DNA of 64,000 nt. Origin: Sphagnum magellanicum. Its lineage: Eukaryota > Streptophyta > Sphagnopsida > Sphagnales > Sphagnaceae. The DNA is taken from NCBI GenBank assembly GCA_021904315.1, contig CM038926.1, positions 2,450,718 to 2,514,717 of the forward strand, given 5' to 3'. The number at the start of each line of letters is the position of its first letter. Position 1 is the first letter of the stretch. The notes under the pieces are model-generated. The model saw only the letters and a program-made list of their open reading frames with translations, did not search any database and was not told the DNA's origin. A program made the position numbers and the translations under genes. This document shows, in pieces, positions 56,900-64,000 of the stretch.

Positions 56900-57872
56900 A
56901 AGGAAAGGATTACATTACTAGAGCTCTTTGGTGGTATTAGTACAGGTCTTGAAGCCCTACTACAGTCAGGGATGGTGGTTCGGAGGTATTTCTACGTAGA
57001 CATTGATCCTATTGCAAGGCAAGTGGTGGCATCAAGAATGAGAGAGTTCACAACAAGATTTCCGCAACAATTTGCAACCACCGCATGGAAGGCTAGTTTC
57101 ACATTTTTGCCCTCTGACATACAACTAATTCAGAAGAAACATATGGAATTACTTGGCCCTATCGACCTCATCATTTCAGGTTGGGAGTGTCAAGGATTTT
57201 CAGCGGCTAGATTTGGAGAAGGCTTGAATGACACAAGATCTGGTCTTTTCACGGACATGGTACGATTGATCACCTGGGCTCAATCCATTTCTCCTACACT
57301 TGGGTATGTAATTGAGAACACTCCTTCTCAGCTTGATCAGAGGGAGAAAGTCCAGGAGCACTACACACTAGTCAAGCATTACCTTGGAGAGCCGCTCTTA
57401 CTTGATGCGGCACAATGCGGTTCCTATGCGCACCGGCTGCGCAATTGGTGGACCAACTTGGCACCACTCTCAGTTCTGCAGCTAGCTCTAAAATACACTA
57501 TCAGAAACCCCAACCTGCAGGTTTTTCACATATTGGATGATCAAAGTTCTTGCCAACCAGTTACAAGGCAAGAAAAACTTCCTTAGTTTCCTGCGAACAC
57601 AATAGGAAAACCAAGAGGTGCTTGGCCCACCTTTGTCTCCTTCCCAGGAGCACACGCCTTTCAAGGAGATGGGCCAGGCCTGGTGTATCGTCATGCTTCA
57701 ACCATTTGGGATGAACCAAGCCCAGAAGAAAGAGAAAGGGCTATGGGGTTCCAAGCTGGCACTACTAGTCACACTAAGGTGACTAGATTGGAGCGTAATG
57801 CTCTACTAGGAGAAGCATGGACCTGAACTCTCTTACATGGTTATTGGTAACTTGTGTACTCTTTCAAATGTA
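56900..57872 (+). pseudogene. C5-cytosine DNA methyltransferase domain inside the retrotransposon
   Basis: In the frame opened at 56075, motif I is L-E-L-F-G-G-I-S-T-G (residues 282-291, SAM binding). The acidic D-I-D-P of motif II is at 309-312. Motif IV is I-D-L-I-I-S-G-W-E-C-Q-G-F-S with catalytic Cys372 (57188-57190); the usual Pro before Cys is Glu. D-T-R-S-G-L-F is at 386-392. Motif VI is E-N-T (414-416). A-A-Q-C-G-S-Y-A-H-R-L-R-N-W-W (445-459) resembles the DNMT3 A-H-R-A-R-Y-F-W region. After TAG 57584 the frame continues with P-S-P-E-E-R-E-R-A-M-G-F-Q (motif IX-like) and E-R-N-A-L-L-G, where motif X begins. The rest of motif X seems to lie in the RT frame. It would methylate cytosine in DNA using SAM. 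No PWWP or ADD module is visible. Subfamily (DNMT3-like versus other) is inference from motif flavour. Confidence 0.9.
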
Positions 57873-59793
57873 CACAACACCAACACTAGTTCAATCAACT
57901 TGCAATTCTAATGATGCAACCACATGGCACCTCGACCAAGTACACTTGCCTATCTTCAACACTCTACATTTCACTCTCAGTGTTGGGGGGGAAGAGGTAC
58001 CATGTAATTTGACTCAAGTTGTGTCTAATACACCTGGAGGTGCATCAGCTTCTGGAGAAACAATCACAACCTCCTACGAATCTACGCAGTTGGATAGTGG
58101 AGAACCCAATACATCAGGTTCTTCAAACACACTTTCCAACTCCATTCCAAGTGTTTCCAACTACCCTTTCATTATGGGGAACCGGCTCACCAAGAAGGAA
58201 AGAGACCAAGTCACAAACTTGCTAATTAAGTATGAGAATGTGTTTTCATTTTCAATGAAAGACTTAGGTAGGTGTAAGACCATGCAGTTTTCTATAGACC
58301 TTACAGATGAGACACCTGTTTATCGAAGGAGGCATAGGTTGAGCAAACATGAATGGGAACTGGTAGATGAAAGATGCAAAAAGCTCCATGAGGCCGGTCT
58401 CATTCAGCCATCAAGTTCTGATTTCGCAGCCGCTACAATAATGCTAGCAAAGAAAGATTCAGCTGGATTATGGACTGAGAAAAGGATGTGCAAGGATTAT
58501 AGGCCTTTGAACCTAGTTACACTGCAGGATAGGTACCCCATGCCCATCCCTGAAGAATTGTTTGATAGCATTGGAGATTCAAACATCTTCACAATTGTGG
58601 ATCTGAGGCAAGGTTTCAACCAGATTGTGCTCGCTGAGAAGGATCGCAAGAAAATAGCATTCCATGGAAGCAACAAGTTATGGGAATGGCTTGTGATGCC
58701 TTTTGGATTGAAGAATGCACTTGTCTTCTTTCAACGAGTCATGGACCAGGTTCTCAAAGGGGCAGATTTCCTGAAGTGTTACATAGATGACGTCCTAGTG
58801 CATAGCAAGGGACTCCTGTAGCATTTGGCTCATCTTGAAGAGTTATTCAAGAGGCTCCACGAAGTCAATATGAAGATCCATCCTAAAAAGTGTGAGTTTG
58901 CTGTCACCTCAGTAATCTACCTTGGACATAGAATTTTGCCAAATGGTACCATGGCTCATTGGGCCAAAGTAGTAGCCATTTTGGAGATGCCCAATCCTAC
59001 TAATGTTCACACATTGAGGAGCTTCATCGGACTATGCAATTACTACAGAATTTATGTCCAAGATTTTAGTACTATTGCTCATCCTCTCTATGCATTGTTA
59101 AAAAAGGATGTTGCTTGGACATGGAGTGATGAAGCTCAGGAAGCTTTCAACACACTCAAGGAAAAGCTTTCAGAGTTCCCCATTCTGAGAAGACCTGATT
59201 TCAACAAGGTTTTCATTCTACACACTGACTAGAGTGCTCTTGGTATTAGAGCTATTCTTGGCCAACTTGATGAGGAAGGCAAGGAATATGTTATCGCCTA
59301 TGCATCTCGAAGCAACAACAAGGCTGAGAGCAACTATTCCTCATACGAGGGGGAGTGCCTTGCTGTTGTATGGGCCATCATACATTTCAGGCCTTATCTT
59401 TATGGCACCAATTTCACTTTGTATACCGACCACCAACCTATCAAGTGGTTAATGACCAATGATAAGCTTACTGGTAAGTTAACTCGTTGGGCGCTTATAC
59501 TTCAAGAGTATGAGTTCAAGGTTATTCACCGACCTGGTATTACACATCAGAATGCGGATACCATGTCACGAAGACCCCTCACTACCTCTGAAGATTTTTC
59601 AGAAGCCAGGCAAGATTTTGACCAGATTCCAACAGTACCTGTATTTGAGGCATCTAGTTATCTTGCATTACTACAATGCAACTTGGTTGAGCAACCCATT
59701 CTCGATATATGGGAGGACTTAGACACTCTGAGGTTTCTTCAACATGGGGAATACCCTCCCCAAGTTACGTCAAGTCAGCGAGATCGCATATAA
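57817..59793 (+). pseudogene. Reverse transcriptase - RNase H
   Basis: The frame is open from an ATG at 57817 that overlaps the methyltransferase frame's TGA (ATGGACCTGA). A Ser/Thr-rich stretch precedes RT. RT blocks are D-Y-R-P-L-N, V-D-L-R-Q-G-F-N-Q and catalytic Y-I-D-D (residues 322-325). TAG 58819 falls just after the catalytic motif. RNase H follows with H-T-D (Asp directly before TAG 59230), Y-E-G-E-C-L-A and Y-T-D-H-Q-P. The frame then goes past R-P-G-I-T-H-Q-N-A-D to TAA 59791. Catalytic residues are intact; three stops break it. There is no frameshift within this part. Confidence 0.93.
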
Positions 59794-60985
59794 CAGCGGT
59801 CCAAATGCTATTCATGGAGGGACAATCACCTTGTCCGATGCTTACCACAAGGCGACAGAGTGGTTCCACCACCACATGAACGGCATGGTCTTATTCAAAA
59901 GGTACACTCGGAGCTTGGACACTTTGGAGTTAAACGTACTTATAGCCTTCTCACTCCTCATTACCATTGGAGAGGTATGTATGTTCAAGTCCGAGACATC
60001 ATTGCTAGGTGTGAACAATGTGATAGAGTGAGAACTTCTTTCTCCTCTCGACAGCTCACGCTTTCTCCACTCCCTATTCAGGGCATGTTTTATCGTTGGT
60101 CAAGTGATTTAGCTGGAGAGTTACCACAAACCTCTAGGGGTAATGTTTACATCATGATTATGATTGAGCATTTTTCAAAGTGGGTTGAACTTGTTGCGCT
60201 ACCAGAAAAGTCATCACACAGCACCAGTTAGGCTTTCTTACAACAGGTTCTAAGTAGATTTGGGGCTTATGCTAAGTGCCTTATTGATCAAGGATCAAAA
60301 TTCAAGGGAGAATTCCAAGACCTACTTGACCATGCTCTCATTGACCATCGTCGGACTTCAAGAGATCATCCCCAAGCTGATGGCCTTGCAAAAAGGATGG
60401 TTCAAACGTGCAAAAAAGGACTTCGGAAGATTTGCCTCACTAAGAACAAAGAGGATTGGGACCTGGCCCTCCCTTACATCGCCATGGGTTACAGGATGTC
60501 CAAACACGCCTCTTTATCTCATTTCTCTCCTTACTTTTAACTTTTTGGGAGACACCCCATTCCACCCTTTTCCATTACTGCTCAAATGGACCAGGTTGTG
60601 GACTTGGATTCCCCAGCCACTTGGGCTAGGGTCATTGCAGAAAGGGCTGCTCTATTTAGGAAGGTTATGCCCATGGCCATGGAAAACTTGTCCATTGCAC
60701 AACATCGAGACACCTTATGGTATGCACACACACGAGGTGGCAGTTACAAACCTAAGGTGAGACAATTTGATGTTGGTGATTTTGTGTATCTTCAGCGACA
60801 ACCCAATGATACTTTAGACACTTCTTCCGGTCGCACTATTTTGAGGATTAAGGCAATCAGGCCTTCAGGTGTGTTGGAGTTACAAGGAGCTGACGGACGC
60901 ACAATTCGTGATCATTCCAAAAATTGTGCGCCCTGCCACTTGCCGAACTTGGATCCTACCACATCACGTCGACTTGGATTCCTCC
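59794..60985 (+). pseudogene. Integrase with catalytic Glu replaced by Lys
   Basis: Continues the RT frame. The HHCC zinc module (H-S-E-L-G-H ... C-E-Q-C) is encoded at 59905-60021. The first catalytic Asp is in S-S-D-L-A-G-E (60106), the second in L-I-D-Q-G (60286). At 60391-60393, where Glu is expected (D-G-L-A-x-R-M), the codon is AAA (Lys). TAG 60229 and TAA 60538 interrupt the core. The C-terminal region has a V-G-D-F-V-Y-L-Q-R SH3-like start and R-I-K-A-I-R-P-S-G-V. It then runs towards the PHD finger, which is in another frame because of an indel near 60950-60985. Confidence 0.9.
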
Positions 60986-60989
60986 ACTT

Positions 60990-61154
60990 GATTATCCATG
61001 TCAAGTATGTCAGAGGACGGACGATGCTGATCAGATGTTACTTTGTGACAACTGTAATGGTGGATACCATCTCTTCTGCCTCAAGCCGGAGCTCACTCAA
61101 GTTCCCGTCGGCAATTGGTACTATTCATCATGTTCTCCTACAGCACCTTGATTC
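60990..61154 (+). pseudogene. PHD finger at the integrase C-terminus
   Basis: Encoded in the frame of 60924-61151. Ligands: C26-x2-C29-x11-C41-x2-C44-x4-H49-x2-C52, then a x14 gap, position 67, x2, C70. This is the C4HC3 PHD pattern with the conserved Trp (W65, two residues before position 67) and L-L-C-D-N-C-N-G-G-Y-H. Ligand seven is Tyr (TAT) in place of Cys, a one-base G-to-A type change. Family knowledge: PHD fingers read the N-terminal tail of histone H3. Here it takes the place that a chromodomain has in chromovirus integrases and may have guided integration (inference). It ends at TGA 61149-61151, about 40 bp before the polypurine tract. Confidence 0.88.
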
Positions 61155-61192
61155 CTACTCAGACCATGCCACGCTTTTCCCGGCTTAGGTCT

Positions 61193-61200
61193 GGGGGGGG
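61193..61200 (+). other. Polypurine tract (G8)
   Basis: Eight consecutive G residues directly before ATACATGAG. Its position marks the start of U3 at about 61201-61206, not at the TGTCATG of 61374. Confidence 0.7.
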
Positions 61201-61367
61201 ATACATGAGAATTTCATCTCAGCCTCCCTTGTGCATTGTGTATATATGTGTGTGCATGCATCTCTTTGATTAGTTTCTACCTTTAATTGGTTTTAGGCTA
61301 TTTGTTTAGTAAGTTTCCTGCGGATTCACACCTTTATGACACTGTATGTCACGACACTACACGTCAC
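61201..61367 (+). repeat. 167-bp block, first copy (U3 start)
   Basis: ATACATGAGAATTTC to ACACGTCAC. It repeats at 61686-61853 with about 4 substitutions and a 1-bp indel. It follows the polypurine tract immediately. Confidence 0.9.
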
Positions 61368-61373
61368 AACAGC

Positions 61374-61685
61374 TGTCATGCCCGTATGCACGGCCTCATG
61401 CATGATGGCCGATTATGGGCATGCCCGTCATATCTTTTAGGGTTATTATATGGTTGTAAGGTTATGAACGTTCTTAAGTGACTGTGCGCTATTAGGTTTA
61501 GGGTTTCAGCTTTTGGTGGCTGTATAAAAAAAGCCAAGCCCTTCCCTTATCCTTTAGTTTTTCTAGAATTCCTTTGTATGAGAGTTGCCTCCATAGTTCA
61601 CTTGGATTTTCTAGATGCTCATGGTGGTTACTACACGGCCACCATTTACATACACCTTCACTACTTCTTTGCAATTTATTTCAAT
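61374..61685 (+). mobile_element. 3' LTR-derived segment
   Basis: Matches 52559-52869. It is preceded by the first 167-bp block and directly followed by the second, so it is sandwiched between direct repeats. Its TATA box is altered by substitutions. Confidence 0.8.
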
Positions 61686-61853
61686 ATACATGAGAATTTC
61701 ATCTCAACCTCCCTTGTGCATTGTGTATATATGTGTGTGCATGCATGTCTTTGATTAGTTTCTACCTTTAATTGGTTTTAGGCTATTTGTTTAGTAGAGT
61801 TTCCTGTGGATTCACACCTTTATGACACTGTATGTCACGACACTACACGTCAC
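61686..61853 (+). repeat. 168-bp block, second copy
   Basis: Repeats 61201-61367. It begins exactly where LTR similarity with the 5' end stops and ends at the apparent right edge of the element. Confidence 0.9.
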
Positions 61854-64000
61854 GATAGTTGTTCTTATTCAATATATAATGCTTCTTAATACTTGTGTGG
61901 GGTTAAGTTTCCAAGAGCGTGCATTGGAGTTGCCATCCTATATGGTTATATTGAAAATGGGTTTCTAAAGACATGAGTTTCAACCCATCAATATTGATTT
62001 CAATTCTTTGTTATGTTCATTATTTTAAATACCAAATTTATATGATTTTGGCTTTAACATCAAACATTGAGTCATGGGATTTTTTTCGTGAACACCCACA
62101 ATCTTTGTCCACGATCATTGATTCAAACACTTGTTTTTCTTCCTTGCCAAATATTATTCAATATTTTTGCTACCATGTTTTTTTCAATTTTTAAAAAAAA
62201 ATTCTTCGCATATCCCCATATTTAGATCAATTACAAAAGGGTATCTGTGCATTCTTGGAAAATTTGTTTTGGTGAACACCTTCCAAGTGTTGTGTTTAAA
62301 CCCCCCCAACATGTCACAGTGTGGGTTATTTTTAAAAATACCATCATATTTTTTTCTTTAATGGATCATGGGTGTTCACTTGCAAACACCTACCATATTC
62401 GTCCACGATGATTGATTAGATATGGCAATATTTGTGGTACGATGTTCCTTTGATGATAAGGACTTTGAATTCCACACATATTCCCATGATTAATGATATT
62501 ATGGAATGATTTGTGTTCACTATTGACATTTTTGTTTTTTTGGCCGAAGAATGCCTACCCCTTTGTGTGCCTAAACCCACAAATTTACAATTTGCAAAGT
62601 TTGAAATCATAATTCAAAAGTTACAAATTGTATTGTTCCCCACATGTTCCTGCCATTTAATCTTCTACCACCCATCAACAAAATCTTCAAGTGGTAATGA
62701 TAACCAATGACATGGAACATTCAAACCAACCATTCAACCTTTGGCCAAAAACTATTGGACGTATTTCAAAGGTTTAAACCTTTCATTAACCCTAACAAAA
62801 TGTCCACCATTCAAACCATTGTTTTAAGCACCTAATAGAGATTGAAACCTTGAAAAATAACATATATAACATTGTGGAAAAGCAATTCAAGTATTACAAC
62901 CAAATGATAATAGAATCCAACTTGATTTCATGCACGGGCCAATCTTGTTTAAGCATACTTTCATATAATACACATGTCCACGGTGTTCAATGATTTAATG
63001 AATAATGCAATACCATAATCAAAAGACAAATATAAGTGTTGCAAAAAAAAGTTTGAACACGTTGTTTACAACTACCTTAGACAATCCTCATAACTTGTCA
63101 ATTAGTGAAAACAAGTGTCTGTTGTGTCCTTGGAAATTGATGAATTGCTAATAATGTTGTACCCTAGTGAGGTCAACAAAAAGGTCTTATAAGTTAGTGG
63201 ATGGTGCAAAGTCTTTACCATGGTTGACTTCCCATACATTATACTGCAACCAATGGGCAATAAACTACACTACAATTTTATTTGTGGTGGTTGTTTGTTT
63301 CGTTTTTAAACCTTTACATGTGTTGTTGAAAATTTTGAATAAGACTATACCCTTATCTTCTTGTGCTCTGACTGCAAATATGCTAGACTTAGATTTTACC
63401 CTCACCATATAATGTCCTATCCTTCACATTTCTTGCCCATTTGCCCTTTCTTTCCCCACCCTCTCCTAGGCAATGGATGTCAAGATCAAACCTCATTTGC
63501 ACCACTCCATAGAATGTGGAAAAACCATAGGCCTAACATTTGCCTTTTGGGTGATGAGTGCCAACTAATGTTTGTGCATCCTTACTATTACCTCTCAATG
63601 TAGTGGATGTTGCAATAGTTCGGATCTTTTCACCACAGTGCATTCCTATTTTCTTTGGCTCCATTGTTGTAGACATAGGGGCCACTGATCGCCAACCTCG
63701 CACTGGATTCAAAAGGTTTGTAACAGTCTTCTCATGTGTGGTAAGAAATTGTGCTGATCGACACCTATTATGTTCTTCATTGCACCTTCGATCATATCTT
63801 GCATTTTTACTTTTTGCTTCACTTGGACTTTGTGGACGGGTTAGAAAAAACTCTAATTTTGACTTTGAATTCTCTTCTTCCTCTATTTCATCAAGTATTC
63901 GAGTGCATTTCAAGGTTTCTCATACAACTTTGCTCATTTTTTTACTTTGGCTACTTCGACACTATGATATTTCCACTTATTAAACATGATGACACAATTC
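61854..64000. other. AT-rich intergenic sequence
   Basis: No gene is supported. 63533-63913 (minus) and 63558-63983 (plus) are overlapping open frames. The minus one (126 codons) is rich in Lys/Arg/Glu and Ser and could be a protein fragment, but I recognise no family. Words such as GGTGAACACC and GTGTTCACT recur at 62090, 62270 and 62365, hinting at an old dispersed repeat. Confidence 0.45.

Larger units (their letters stand above)
52559..61853 (+). mobile_element. Decayed Ty3/gypsy retrotransposon carrying a C5-DNA methyltransferase and a PHD finger
   Basis: Order on the + strand: LTR-like sequence with TATA box, GC-rich leader, gag with two zinc knuckles, aspartic protease, C5-cytosine methyltransferase, RT, RNase H, integrase, PHD finger, G8 polypurine tract, LTR-like sequence. 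Gag, protease and methyltransferase share one frame from ATG 53756. RT, RNase H and integrase share another. There are 12 premature stops (TAG 54059, 54542, 55013, 56054, 57584, 58819, 59230, 60229; TAA 54974, 59791, 60538; TGA 53861) and frame changes at about 57815 and 60950-60985. The shared 311-bp LTR parts differ at about 8 positions. The ends are rearranged: a 167-bp block lies on both sides of the 3' LTR part and is absent at the 5' end. Target duplication is unresolved (GTTG at 52555-52558 and 61858-61861 is possible). Confidence 0.92.

Overview
The window is plant nuclear DNA: very AT-rich intergenic sequence packed with transposable elements, plus one intact intron-containing host gene. 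The host gene (CDS 46008-48428, six exons on the + strand) encodes a LAG1-type ceramide synthase with clear land-plant similarity. I cannot name the species. The density of decayed elements, and a retroelement-borne DNA methyltransferase that resembles DNMT3, make me lean weakly towards a fern, lycophyte, bryophyte or gymnosperm rather than an angiosperm (inference only).

Layout. 1-23169 is best read as a head-to-tail tandem duplication with a unit of about 15.62 kb. 7546-23169 is a complete unit, and 1-7545 is the right end of the preceding unit. The two copies differ, as far as I could compare by eye, only by two 1-bp homopolymer length changes. The unit contains a minus-strand CACTA (En/Spm) transposase relic (7546-9650), its repeat-rich flank, and the 3' part of a minus-strand Ty3/gypsy retrotransposon. 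That retrotransposon is complete only in the right-hand position (20362-28445). It has 937-bp LTRs about 3% diverged, a tRNA-iMet-type primer site, a polypurine tract, gag, protease, RT-RNase H and integrase, and an extra sense ORF upstream of gag. 28446-45000 is mostly non-coding, with a 110-bp CACTA-type MITE (29469-29578) and a decayed Helitron Rep/helicase (39200-42250, minus). 45000-48428 is the ceramide synthase locus, with a five-unit minisatellite in its 5' leader region. 50137-51050 is a solo LTR with a perfect 5-bp target duplication.

The outstanding feature is 52559-61853 on the + strand: a decayed Ty3/gypsy element with the order gag - protease - DNA cytosine-5 methyltransferase - RT - RNase H - integrase - PHD finger. 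The methyltransferase sits between protease and RT. It keeps motif I, the catalytic Cys motif (G-W-E-C-Q-G), an ENT motif VI and a DNMT3-like A-H-R-x-R motif. The PHD finger follows the integrase. The element thus carried both a putative writer of DNA methylation and a putative reader of histone tails. The copy is dead: it has 12 premature stops (8 of them TAG), two frameshifts, and Lys at the integrase catalytic Glu position. The decay is mostly substitutions and looks consistent with deamination of methylated cytosines.

Everything outside the ceramide synthase appears to be transposon-derived or unrecognised AT-rich sequence. I saw no rRNA, tRNA or CRISPR.
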